A DNA stretch of 64,000 bases from Cacajao melanocephalus (lineage: Eukaryota; Chordata; Mammalia; Primates; Pitheciidae): contig CAUYLG010051207.1 of the NCBI GenBank assembly GCA_963573385.1, forward strand, positions 124,001 to 188,000, written 5' to 3'. Numbering within the stretch: the stretch's first letter is position 1; each line of letters begins with the position of its first letter. Below, piece after piece: positions 39,862 through 52,970 of the stretch. The notes under the pieces were generated by a model. It was not told the DNA's origin and searched no databases. It worked only from the letters and a program-made list of their open reading frames with translations. Both the position numbers and the translations under genes were made by a program.

Positions 39862-39911
39862 GATGCACCCATGTAAGCTGGTTGTCTGTAGCAAATTTAC
39901 ATGGGTGCATC
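39862..39911. repeat. Perfect 15-bp inverted repeat with 20-base loop
   Basis: GATGCACCCATGTAA (39862-39876) is exactly complementary to TTACATGGGTGCATC (39897-39911). Immediately left, TTTCTTCTGTGAT occurs twice (39827 and 39852). Confidence 0.95.
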
Positions 39912-40012
39912 CACGACAGGGCATGAACAGAGTCCAGAGAGGAGCTCGACACTCACATTTTCCCAGAGATTAAAGAGCAGGTATGGTGAGGACCAGCATT
40001 GAGGTCAATCAG

Positions 40013-40096
40013 AAATACCTACCTGCTCCCGTCCTTATGAAGGATGGTCTCATTTAGCCACACATGGCTCATAAGGGCAGGAGCAGGCAGGTATTT
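40013..40096. repeat. 84-nt imperfect palindrome (28-bp arms)
   Basis: Arms 40013-40040 and 40069-40096 pair at 25 of 28 positions, with a 28-base loop that itself contains GCCA...TGGC. No known family recognised. Confidence 0.9.
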
Positions 40097-42929
40097 TCTT
40101 CCCAGGCCTATCAACCTAATAGGAAATTGAGGCTCTGAAGACTAGTTTTACAAGGGGGTAAAGGAAAGTCTAGGAGGAAAATGGGGAGGAGAGTGGATAA
40201 GCTGGGCACCAATAGAGCAGAAGCACTGAAAATGTTGGGACAAGATAGGAAAGACAGCCAAGGTGGGAGGGTGGGGGCAGATGTGAGGAGAGGGTACAGA
40301 GCAACTGGGCATCTGAAGGCATGACTAGCCCTGGGACGTCCGCTCTGTGTCCTCAAACAGCTCGTTCCCTTTCTCAGACCTTGGATTTTGCCTCCATGAA
40401 GATCTCTTCCATCTCTGACATTTAATTTCCTAGAGACAGTGAAAAGACACAGGAAGCTGAAGCAGCATCAGAAAGTTTCAGAAATGCCTGCAGAGCAGCA
40501 GGGGCTTGGGTTCCAAAAGACACATTGCAGGGATACTCCTTCCTACGATTTTCTAAAGACTAGACGTGCCTCTTTCTATACTGTGTGTTAATCCCAATCT
40601 CCCTAATCATACATTTAAACTGTTTGCCTAACTGTCCAACTCTTAATTAGGTGTATGTGTAACTGGGGAGTCAGAGGCAATGTACAAATGAGCAAACAAT
40701 CCCCAAACTTTATTTCTGTTGTTGCTTACAACTTCCTGCCACAGACATTTAGTCAAGCTGAATTTTTTGCCCTACTGTCATTTCCTTTCCCACCTCACTT
40801 CCTAATACTAACGTTTCAGGGTCAAGCGCTTGGGGCCTTATTTAAACCACCAGCTGGAAAACAGTCTTCAGCCAAATAGAGGCACGAATAAGAAACAAAC
40901 ACACATGTAGACAGACAATTATTCTTCTGTGACATTCGACTTTAATTTCAATTTAAGACTTGAGTTTAGAGTTCAATGCTGTGTCTTTATCAGTTTGTTA
41001 TAACTGGAGGAAGCAGAGGGTTTCTGGCTTCTCAACATGGTTTAAAAGCAAAAAACAAAAACCCAAGCCCCTCACCCACAGGTGACTGTCAAGCCTTTGT
41101 TCCCTTTGCTGCCACTGAAGCAAGACTGGGGCATCTGACTAGTTTCTGGGCTCTCTCCTACCTCTCTGGAGTAATTCTAGGCTCACTGAGAAGTGACTCT
41201 TCCCACTATATCTCACCCCTACAATGTGCCAGGCCCACAACTGATCAGAAAAGACTTCGTTTCTCCGTTCTGTCTGCTCCCTATGGAGCAGTGGAAAAGG
41301 TTCATGTGCATACATCTTCATTTACTGTCCTTCCAAAGCCTTTCATACTGAGCATGCTAAGATGGGTATCCTCATTTTACAAAGATCAAGGCAGCGAGAA
41401 GAGAAGGGACTAGCCTCGGATCACACAACTGACACGTCATAGCTGTGAGTATTTTAAATGCAGCTTTGACTCCCAAACCTATGCTCTCCCACACCTATGC
41501 TCTCCCACACTCTGCTTCCAGGTTTTCAGGTCCTGGTTGTTGGAGAAGAGAGGGCAAGGGGTAGAGTTGGAGGTAGGAGGAAGTAGGTCAGAAATAAAAA
41601 AAATATACTAGAGAAAAAGATGTTGCTTATTCCACTCTGCAATTTTTCCTTGGGTCTTCTCTCCCTTCTTGGCTGAGAGCATGCATTATTTATCCCTCAC
41701 ACACAGAAGTTTTGCAGTCATAATAAAGGTCAGAACTGGAGGAGAGAGTTATCTAAATCTACACTATATCCAGGTGCATTCAGAATGACATATTGACTCT
41801 AATGGAATCTTTTGGGAAACAAAAGAAAGGCATGAGCCTCAGTGTTTCTTGTTTCGTTTTTTCCTTTCTTCTTCTTTGCTCCGTTTCTCCTCTTTTTTTC
41901 CTAAAAGAATAAAAAATTGCAAGCAATTTGGCCAGACCCATTGCCATTCCTCCCTCCCTGAACTGTCCTTTGAGGTAACCTCAGTGCTCTTCTCACGCCT
42001 AAACCAGGGAGCCTGGGATGAGCTATGTCACGCTAATGCTTTGTGGTGTAAGCTTTCCCGTCTCTGATTTTGGAATCCCTTTAGATAGCTTCAAAGTTCT
42101 CTTTTAAAATCCTCGAACCTATTCACTTTAATTAAAACAATAAATATGTGCTCTGTAGCATTTGGTGAGAGTGACTTTGGGGATATTAAGGCATAAAAGC
42201 AAACAGATGGGATGTTGCAGTTCCAGAAAAGATGGACCCCCCCATCCCCCCACCCTAGGCGGGGACTTGCCAGTTCTGTGATGCGCCGCCATCTACAACC
42301 AACAGGGACATTTTCCTTACTGCTTACCGACCTTTTTGTTCTCCTCGGGTGACAATCCTGACCTGATTTTCAGTCATGTTCAGCCACAGTGAGCTGTCAA
42401 GCTGGTCTGTCTGCATTACAGCCAGGAGACCTGTCGCTTTTACAAAAGATCCCTGAGTATAGGGCTATTTAGGTCTTTTTTTTTTTTTTTTTTTTTGTAG
42501 TAGCTGAAGAAAATGAGCCTGGCTCAGTAAAAGGGGCCTAGAAGAGTTTCATTCCACTCTTATTCCTAGGACCCCACCAAAAATAAAACAACTAAAAAGA
42601 TAAAATATTGTTTTGATTGCTAAATCAAGGGAACTAGCAAATGTCTCCAAACAACAAATTACTAATTATATCTGCCAAGTGCAGCCTGGGTGGAGATGTG
42701 AGAACCAGGGGAGACCACACTTACTGCCTCCAGTTTCTGAAGGGTGAGGATTTCCCCGGGGCAACTGTCCTTGTCTGGAAGTTGATACCCAGGGATTCTC
42801 TGAGTGGAGTGGCAGTGTCTGGCATCATCTACAAGCTACAAGACAGGTGGACATACATTGTAGAGAGCAAATTCATGTGGAATGGAGAAGAGTAGCTTCA
42901 GGATTAATGATGGTGATACATATTTTTAG
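40097..42929. other. Upstream flank, mostly unclassified
   Basis: Contains an inverted MIR at about 41340-41480 (ATCCTCATTTTACAAAGATC, GGATCACACAACTGACACG), a 16-bp unit repeated twice at 41478-41509 (CCTATGCTCTCCCACA), a C-rich tract at 42237-42255 and a 21-base T run at 42476-42496. No exon recognised. Confidence 0.45.
42476..42496 (+). repeat. Poly(T) tract, 21 T
   Basis: Uninterrupted T run with no recognisable Alu attached. Confidence 0.95.
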
Positions 42930-42959
42930 ATTTCCAGATAATGAATAAATGACAATATA

Positions 42960-44640
42960 GCATAAAGATAAAAAATAAGGTTGTACAATATTGAAGGAGA
43001 ACAAGGTTGGAGACTACTACCTGATTTTAAGACTTACCATCAAACTACAATAATCAAGACTGCCTGGTACTAAGGAAGAAATAGACAAATGGATCCATGG
43101 AACAGAATAGAGAGCCCAGAAAATAGACCTACAAAAATGTAGTCTACTGATCTTTGACAACGGAGCAAAAGCAATAAAATGAAGGAAAAAAAAGTCTTTC
43201 CAACAAATAGGACTGGAACAACTGAAAATGCACATGCAGAAAAGAAAAAAAAACACGAATGTAGACACAGACCTTACATCTTTACTCAAAATTAAGTGGA
43301 TCACAGATCTAAGTATAAAATGCAGAATGACAAAACTCCTAGACAATAACAGGAGAAAATCTAGACGACCTTGAGTTTGGAGATAATTTTAGATACAATA
43401 CCCAAGGCATAATCCAGAAAAAAAAAAGAATTGTTAAGTTGGACCATTAAAATTAAAAATGTTTGCTCTGCAAAAGACACGGTCAAGAGAACATTGTGGT
43501 GTTCCTGGTCACATCCTGGAAGAAGATAATTGCAAAAGGCATATCTATTTGATAAAGGACTCTTATCCAAAATATACAAAGAACACTTACAACTCAACAA
43601 AAAGAAAACAAACCTGATTCTTAAAAAATGGGACAAAGACTTTAACAGAAACCCCACCGAAGATATTCAGATGGCAAATAATTACATAAAAAGATGTTCC
43701 ACATCATATGCCATCAGAGAAATACAAATGAAAACAACAGTGCCATACACTGCACACTTAATAGAATGACCAAACTGCAAAACACCACAAATGCTGGCTA
43801 GCATGTGAAGCAACAGGGACTGTCATTCGTTGTTGGTGTTGGTGCAAAATGGTACAGCCACTTTGGAAGACAGTTGGTGGGTTTTTTTTTTAACAAAATT
43901 AAATATACTCTTACCATAATATGTAGCAATCATGCTCCTTGGTATTTACCCAAAGGAGTTGAAAACTTATGTCTACAAAAAAAAACAAAAACAAAAAACA
44001 AAAAAAACCCTGCACACTTTTATTTATAGTGGCTTTATTCATAATTGCCAAAACTTGGAAGCAACTAAGATGTCCTTTAGTCAGTGAATGAATAAATAAA
44101 CTACCATACATGAGACAATGGAATATTATTCAGCGCTAAAAATAAATGAGCCATGAAGAAACTTGGAGAAAATTTAAATGCACATTACTAAGTAAAAGAA
44201 GCCAGTCTGAAAAGGCTATATCCTGTATGATTCCAACTATATGACATCTGGAAAAGGCAAACTTATGGAGACAGTAAGAAAATCAGTGGCTGTCAAAGAT
44301 TAGTAAGTGGGAGAGATTAACTGGCAGAACACAGAAGAGTTGTAGGCCAGTTAAACTATTCTGCATGATACTATAATCATAGATAGATGTCATTATACAC
44401 TTGTCTAAACACATAGAATGTACAACACCCAGAGTGAGCCCTCACATGAGCTTTGGGTGATAATGATGTGTCAATGTAGGTTCCTCAGTTGTAACAAATG
44501 TGCCCCTTTTGGTGGGGGATGTTAATGGAAGAAGCTGTGCAGGTGGGGCAGGGTTATATGAGAAGTCTGTATTCCACTCAATTTTGCTGTGAAATCAAAA
44601 CTGCTCTAAGAAATAAAGTGTATTAATAAAAACAATTTTA
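42960..44640 (+). mobile_element. L1 (L1M-type), ORF2 C-terminal remnant and 3' UTR
   Basis: L1 phrases in order: CATCAAACTACAATAATCAA, GATCCATGGAACAGAATAGA, CAGATGGCAAATAATTACAT, GGTATTTACCCAAAGGAGTT, ATGGAATATTATTCAGC, and 3' end AAGAAATAAAGTGTATTAAT. ORF2 is broken by many stops. Confidence 0.9.
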
Positions 44641-44724
44641 TTAGAAAAGGATGAAGGAGAAGAAGAGAGAGAAAGGGAAGGAGAAAAAGGAGATGAAAAA
44701 GAAGTCTGGATTCAGGGATGGAAA

Positions 44725-45230
44725 GTAGATTTCAACGGACTGTTTTCTTTGTGCCAGGCACTGTGCTAGACACCTTAAATATACATCTTATTTTGCTTTA
44801 TTCTCAAAATAGTCCAAGATCAAGATTCTTATCTCTATGTTATGTATAACTCAATTGATAGTTATGGAAGTTAGATCATTCTAACAAGGTCACACAACTA
44901 GTAATAGCCATTTTAACTCAGCTTTACTGATGGCAAAGCTCAGGCTCCTTCAATTACATCATCCTCCTCCTCATCGTCTTTATCATCATTCACAGCATCT
45001 TCATTGTCATCATAACCAACGTGCATTGAGCTCTCACATGCATCCCTCTGAACACGCAATCTTTTCATTTAATTCTTGCAACAACTCCATTTTGTTGTCA
45101 AGTACACTGGTGTTCAGATAAACTTAAATAACACCCTCCAGATTGCACATCTGGTAAGCGGCAGAGCCCAGAGCTATCTGATTCCTTACTTTTAACCATG
45201 ATGATCTACTGTTTCTCACTATTTTCAGAT
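44725..45230 (-). mobile_element. MIR SINEs (two)
   Basis: 44725-44915 (TTTGTGCCAGGCACTGTGCT, AACAAGGTCACACAACTAGT) and 45025-45200 (ATTGAGCTCTCACATGCATC, GGTAAGCGGCAGAGCCCAGA) both follow inverted MIR. Confidence 0.7.
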
Positions 45231-45685
45231 ACAGCCCATGGTTCCACTTACTGGATAACAAATCATCTTTCCTCTCTTGGACGTAGCCTCCTCATCTACA
45301 AAATGAGCAGTTTGTACTAAATGATTTAAGATTCCTTTCCAATCTAATCTGACAAACTAATCTAATTTCAGAGCAGCCGTGTAGAGGGAATGTTTTTGCT
45401 TTGGGTTTGTTTTTCTGAAATAACCTGTCTTCTCTCTTCCCGGGAGACCAGCAGTAAATATACAGATGGATAAGGCACAAAAGAACCTACAAATCCTGTA
45501 CAATGAAATCGTGTGGCAAGAATTGGTTATTCTGAGAAGGAGAATAAAGCAGCATTTTGCTGTGCCTTTTCACACAGCTGCCAATCAATGATACACACTG
45601 GCATACTTTCAGAATAGCTGCTCTATTCAACCCAATGACCCAGAGGTGACAATTTGGAGCTTAGCAAGTGACATCTCATGACATC
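45231..45685. other. Upstream flank, nothing recognised
   Basis: No exon or repeat identified. Confidence 0.35.
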
Positions 45686-45689
45686 CAGG

Positions 45690-46100
45690 ATGCCTTCTCC
45701 ATCTACATGCACCCAGTCACCAAGTCACATAGATTTCACCTCTGGAATAATTTCCAATCACCACCCCCATTCTCAATGGCTTTGCCCAGGCTCTTATCTC
45801 TTAGCTGGACCATAGCAGTAACCTCCTAACTGCCTCTGCACACTATGGTCCTCCCTCCTCTGGGCTATTAGAGTAAAATTTGTTAAATACAAATCTGATC
45901 ATGACACTCTCTTAAACTAACTACCTTAAATAGTAAAGTAAAAAAAAAATCACCAGCTGATATTAAAAAGCCATTCATAATCTGACCTTTACCTATATGT
46001 TCAGCTTCACCTGTCTCTCATTCCACCTCTTATCTCTCAGCTTTACTGAACTTGCATCCATACTTCTCAGAGATGAATGAATTTCCATGCTTTCATGTCT
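45690..46100 (+). mobile_element. L2 LINE, internal part
   Basis: AATACAAATCTGATCATGAC, AAAAAGCCATTCATAATCTG and CACCTGTCTCTCATTCCACC follow the L2 ORF2-end region in order. Confidence 0.65.
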
Positions 46101-46690
46101 TTTTTTCTTCTTACCCAGAATGCTCCATACTTCCTCCTCGAGTCGTGGACTCTACGCCTGCTCATGTGTCAAGACACAGCCCAACCGCCAACTTCACTAG
46201 AATTATCAACCTCAAGGTAGGTTCTCGGCTAGAGTTAAGCCCTCCGGTGGCTCTAAATCTCTAGCACTTAAGAGACAACATTTTAGATAGTTGGTTTTCC
46301 AATCATTGTCTTCATTGGACTGAAAGCTTTCTAAAGAAAAGGAAGATACCTAAATATTTAATAGATGGTACAATGCGTAATAGGCATCAATACCTATCTA
46401 AGACTAGACTATACATACTAGTGGCTCTCCTCGGTGAATTAATAAATACTCAAACACTTGAATGAAGGGAAGAGCCAAGGATCACCCATGCCAGAATATT
46501 TGAGAAAAATATTTGATAAGATCATTTTGCAAGAGTTTATGAGGTATATCCAGGAAACACATAAGTGCTATTTGACCACAGGTTCCAGAAAAAGATGCAT
46601 AAAGCAAAATAATTAGGTGATTGAGAACTTTTTCAACAGTTTCTGACGGTCTGGTAAAGAAAATCAATGTCCATAGTCATGAAATAACAA
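46101..46690. other. Upstream flank, nothing recognised
   Basis: No exon or repeat family identified; AT-rich towards the right. Confidence 0.35.
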
Positions 46691-46699
46691 AAAAGAATT

Positions 46700-48151
46700 C
46701 AATATACCACAAATTAAATTATGGAATTAATAAAATCTGAATACAAAATCCAAGGAGATTTTAAAAATTAATTCTTGACAGAATGAAGTTAATTTGGAAG
46801 ATCAAAAACAGATTATCACAATCTCAGTAAAATCACAGCAGGGATTTGTGTGTTAATTGATAATCTTATACTAAAATTCATATAAAAATCCAAGACCCAG
46901 GAATAGCCAAGGGAATCTTGAAGAAGAATAAAGCTACAGGACTTGTATTACCAGTAAGTCAGATCTATTTTAAAGTTTTAGTAATTAAGGCATTGTGGTA
47001 TTTGCACAAGAATAGGTAAACTCATAAATGAGACAGAATAGAGACTGGGCATGGTGGCTCTTGCCTGTAATCCCAGCACTTTGAGAGGTGGAGGCGGGTG
47101 GATCACCTGAGCCCCAGGAGTTCCAGACCAGCCTAAGAAACATATCAAGACTCTATCTCTACAAGAAACACAAAAATAAACTTAGGCATGGTGTAGGCAA
47201 CTGGAATTCTTATATACTGCTAATGGGATTGTAAATTACTACAACCACTCTGGAAAGCTATCTGTGAGTATCTGCTATAAAGAACACATACATACTGTGT
47301 GACCCAGTAATTCTACTCCCAGGAATAGACTGAGCAGAAGTGCATACATATGCTCACCAACGAATTGCATGCATATGTTCTCTAGCACATTCATAGCAGC
47401 ATTATTTGTAGTAGTTCCAAGCCTGGAAACTACCCAAAGACAAATCAATAGTAGAATGAATGAATAAATCATGGCATATCTACACAAAGAAATATTATAC
47501 AGCAATGGGCATGGACAATTTTAAACCATACTCAACAATATGGATGACTCTCAAAAACCTAAAGTTGAATGGAAGAAGACAAATACAAAGGAGAAGCCAT
47601 ATGGTTCTTACTACATAAAGTCCAGCAATAGGCAAAGCCAATCTTGATCAAAGTCAAGACAGTGCTCACCCTTGGAGTGGGCAGCAGCTGGAAGAAAGAC
47701 AGCTTAACGGTTGGATTGGATGGTGCTTCGGGGTTCTGGTAAAGCTCGGTTTCATGATTTGGTTGTTATCAGGCAGACACAGTCAGTTTGTGAAAATTTA
47801 TTGGGCCATTCACTTATGAAAGTGGACTCTTCCTATATATATTACACTTCAAAAAACATTTAAAACATTTTTTAAAATATTTATGTAAAGAAACAAATAT
47901 TAAAACATATAAAACTACAATAATGTAAAAGTGTGGTGTTGGCACAAGACTAGGAATATAGATCCAGGGAACATAATGGAAAACCAAGAAAAATACCTTG
48001 GTAGATTTAAGAATTAAGAATATGAATTAAGATGAAATTTGGGATCAGCAAGAAAAAAGAGACTTCATCAACAACAGTGTTAGGACAAATTTAGTAATTA
48101 GTTAGAAGGAAAAAAAAAAGACCTTCCTTAAACCATATACTGAAATAATGT
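46700..48151 (+). mobile_element. L1M fragments (ORF2 end and 3' UTR) interrupted by an Alu monomer
   Basis: AGATCAAAAACAGATTATC, ACCCAGGAATAGCCAAGGGA, ATAAAGCTACAGGACTTGTA and GACCCAGTAATTCTACTCCC are L1 ORF2/3' phrases. A new ORF2-like segment starts near 47890. Strongly broken; belongs to a composite L1 block reaching 51585. Confidence 0.8.
47044..47193 (+). mobile_element. Alu left-monomer fragment
   Basis: GACTGGGCATGGTGGCTCTT through ATCTCTACAAGAAACACAAA, then GGCATGGTGTAGG. It ends within the middle of an Alu. Confidence 0.85.
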
Positions 48152-48475
<324 letters not shown>

Positions 48476-48692
48476 GTCCTAGTGAATTTAACTTAGATGT
48501 ACATTGTCTGTCTTTAAACTTCTATTTGTTTATATTAAAATATTTATATAAACATGAAACCATAAAGCAGTAAGAGGAAAATGCAGGTAATTTATTGATG
48601 ATATTGGAAGGTGGCCATTTGGTCATCTCAGAAATGAGAGATGAGGAATGGCTTTCTCGACATAGAAAGATATTTTTAAAAACTACAAAGAT

Positions 48693-49405
<713 letters not shown>

Positions 49406-49422
49406 CATAAAGAGCTCTTGCT

Positions 49423-50083
49423 AAACAACATTATTAATATTAATAATAAAATAAGTGTCCTCCAAATAGAAATATGTACAAAGTATTAAAGCGTACATCC
49501 TACAAAGTAAGACACAAAAATATCTAACAAACTCGTGAAATTCTTTCATCTCAGCTAGTAAAGAAATATTAATAAGGATAGCATTTTTCATACATCAATG
49601 GCATTTTTTACAATGCCATCCAATATTGGTGAGAGTGAGATAAAATGATGAGATTATTGATTAGTACTTTCTTTCTGAAAGATAATTTGGCATATATTTT
49701 AAAAAGCCATAAAATATCTATACTAGCTGGCCTCATAATTTCACATCTAGAATGTATCTCCAATGAAATAACTGGAGATACAAAGAATTATGTTAAAAAA
49801 AGATACATTCCAGTGCTGCTTATGATAATAAAAAAAGTTGAAACTAACTAAATGTATGAGAAGAAGACACGAGTTAAATAGTCATGGGATGGAAAAATTA
49901 AATTTAAGGACAAAAAATGCCAAAGACCATTAGGGTCTAGAAGAGGCCACCAGAACTTCCTCCAGACCTTTGGGGATTCAGGTTCACATCCTCCTTTGCC
50001 ATTAGGGACATTTCAGTGGAAAAGTTGAGAAGCCCGTCTGGGCATGACGATCCACCACCCTGGGACTTTTAAAACCTGGAAAA
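49423..50083 (+). mobile_element. L1M 3' UTR remnant
   Basis: GGCCTCATAATTTCACATCT, ATTCCAGTGCTGCTTATGAT and AAAAAGTTGAAACTAACTAA are L1 3'-region phrases. Continues the composite L1 block to about 49920; 49921-50083 is unclassified. Confidence 0.6.
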
Positions 50084-50300
<217 letters not shown>

Positions 50301-50439
50301 ACCTGGGGGAGTCATTTACATGCAGAATGTTCCATTTGCAACGTTTACATGAATATTCGATGTATTAAAGTTACACATTTTATAAAAGAAAACCCAATTA
50401 TCCTTAAATTTGAAGCTTGACTTGTATTTTTTTTCTATT

Positions 50440-51585
50440 AACAGGCTTAATAAAATAACACAAATAGTAAACCATCAAGAGCCATGTTTTAAAAGTCAAC
50501 TAGTGACATGGGAAAATGGGCTGTGTTAAGGAAAAAAGCAAGGACACGATACATGTACAGTATGTTTTGATACACACATACACTACAAAATGTCTAAGGA
50601 GTAATGAGATTAATGTGTGACTTTCAATGTTTTATTCTATTTTTTTGGATTATTTGAATCTTAAAAAATGTGTACCTGTTACTTTTACAAGTATAAAACA
50701 ATACAGCTATTTTTATTCTGAAAAGAAATGAGAATAATGTTATAGATTTTGATTTCCTTTTTTATTTTATTTTTGGTGATAGAATTCCTTTTTAACTAAT
50801 CTGTTACATGAGAACTGAATCTTTGAACAAATAAAGGAGCTCTGTTGAGTAAGAGTGACAGATACCCCAGCTGCCTGCCCTCTTTCTGCCTTTCACCTGA
50901 CCTTCATATTCTCCCCTACTCTGGTCCACAACACCTGAGGCACCTCCCAAGAACCCCAAGGCATCATGGAACTCAATTTTAAAACTCTTATTCTAATAGA
51001 TGACCATTCATTGATTGGCATAGTAAGCCTTTCATGGTATATTCCAATATTCCATAACTGTTAAAAGTAGATTATAAAAGAATTTCTAGGATAAGAGACA
51101 TTTTAAAACTCCCCAGTACTATACAATTATATAGACACACACATACACACACACATATATATATGCATGGTGTGTGTATATATAGATGTATATACCCATC
51201 TAAATAAACAAAAAATAGTTTAAAAAATAGTAAAAAGAAATACACCAAAGTGTAAAGTGTATCAGAGTCATGGTCATATTTTTGCATTTTTGATTTTATA
51301 TTTATTTTTATATTTCATAAAAGTATTTATATTTTATATATGTGGAACACACTCATTTACATGTGTGATATGTGCATATATACAGATGTATATATTTAGA
51401 TGTATATCTACATCTAAATATAAACATCTAGCTACTAAAAAGTAGTAAAAACAAATACACCAAAGTCTAAAATGTTGTTGTATCAGAGACATGGCTGTAT
51501 TTTTAAAATATTTTTGCTCATCTATATTTTCTAATTTTCCTACAATGAACATTCATTGCTTTTGTAATAAGAAAAAATGCATTTT
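50440..51585 (+). mobile_element. L1ME-type 3' UTR
   Basis: Ends with TTTTCCTACAATGAACATTC, ATTGCTTTTGTAATAAG and AAAAAATGC, the characteristic L1ME end. Contains the CA/TA tract at 51125-51195 and an internal diverged duplication. Confidence 0.75.
51125..51195 (+). repeat. (CA)n/(TA)n microsatellite
   Basis: CACACATACACACACACATA, TATATATGCATGGTGTGTGT and TATATAGATG-type alternating tract. Confidence 0.9.
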
Positions 51586-51867
51586 AAGGCTGAGCAGGAG
51601 TTGAGAGAATGATTTACTTTTGATGCAGTCTAGTGTTATTTTTCTGCCAATAAGAGATCCAGGTGACATTTGAGAATTATAAGTTTAGGTTTAATTACTT
51701 TTTCTGTATGTTTTTTTGAGTAGTAGCAGTTTATTCGGGCATATTTTACTTGCATTAAAATTCTCAAATCCTAAACGTACAACTGGATGATTTTTAGTAC
51801 ACATGTAGTCACATGAATATAATTACTGTTGTTCCTCTCTTTAACTTTTATATCTGATTCTGGATGA

Positions 51868-51962
51868 TGCTTTAAAAAAAAAACAGCTTTATTGAGGCAT
51901 GACTGACTTACAATCAACTGCATATATTTAACAATTTGATCAGTTTTAACATAGAAAGAAGA
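51868..51962 (-). mobile_element. L1M 3' UTR fragment
   Basis: ACAGCTTTATTGAGGCATGA and CAACTGCATATATTTAAC resemble the inverted L1M 3' end. Confidence 0.6.
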
Positions 51963-51967
51963 GTCCG

Positions 51968-52165
51968 TTGTTCCTGGGCTTCAATCTTGGATATGAATCT
52001 TTCTTGACCTTAGATAAATTATTTAATTTCCTTGAGCCTCGCTTTTCTCACCTGTAGCTAGTATACTTACCTTGCAGGATTGTTGGGAAGACTAAATAAA
52101 TATGTGTGTGACTCTTCCGTACAGCGCCTGCCATACGACAACCACACAATAAATAATGGCCATTG
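51968..52165 (+). mobile_element. MIR SINE
   Basis: CTTGACCTTAGATAAATTAT, TTGCAGGATTGTTGGGAAGA and AGCGCCTGCCATACGACAAC follow MIR. Confidence 0.75.
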
Positions 52166-52970
52166 TGGATCTCATCTATTTCCAGACAGGAAACCTAAGA
52201 TTCAATGAGGTTAGAATCTTGTTTACATTCCCGCAGCTGAGCTGAGAAAGCAGCTGACTGCATGACCTGAATTTTCTTGTTGGAAACTCTTAAAGGTGTC
52301 TTCTCCTGAGGGGTTCCCCCAAGCAGTCTAAGAATAATCTTTTGGTGGCTATGAAACTGGGAGAACAGGTACCTTCTCAGCTTGCTCCCAGGTACCTCCT
52401 CAGTTTGTTCTCTTGCCTGTAACTCTGGCTTCACAATTAATGATAGCAATCAATGCACCATGTTGCCGCTGGCAAATTGCCCAACTCATCAACCTCAGTT
52501 TCCTCATCTGTTAAAGAAAGGAACTAGATCAATGCTGGCACTCTCTGGAGGCTACTGAAGGATTGCATAAGATAACAGTGAAAATCAATTCTTAAATCTC
52601 TGCAATTGTTCAATAGTAAGCTCTTTGAAAAAAAAAAAAGTATTGGAATGTTGTAGCAGAAAGGACCTTGAGAATCATCTTGTGCTAGATTTCTAGTCCC
52701 CTTAGTGATGTAGTATTAGTCATGCTAATTATCAAAATACTTCCCATATGTCAAGGGCCTACTAAGAGCACTGCTAGGCAGTTTTTCAGACATTATTTCA
52801 TCTATTCTTCACTACATCATGCTGGGTAGGCAATAGCAGCCATACTTTACAGGTAAGAAACCAAAATCCTAAAGTATAATTGTCCAAATTTCTAAGGTTA
52901 AGAATCTTTCTAGTCCAGGGCTTGCCATTCTATAACAGTATATCTCAAATTCTTTCAGAAAAGGAAGAAC
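52166..52970. mobile_element. MIR-rich interval
   Basis: 52440-52600 is MIR in sense (CAACCTCAGTTTCCTCATCT, GGATTGCATAAGATAAC). 52740-52920 is inverted MIR (CATACTTTACAGGTAAGAAA). 52170-52260 may be another inverted scrap. The rest is unclassified; an A run lies at 52628-52639. Confidence 0.55.

Noticed and set aside
39348..39924. ORFs of 116-171 codons made of KERKKE or FLSFFLS repeats
   Set aside because: Translation of the (GAAA)n tract; no unique protein sequence beyond short flanks.
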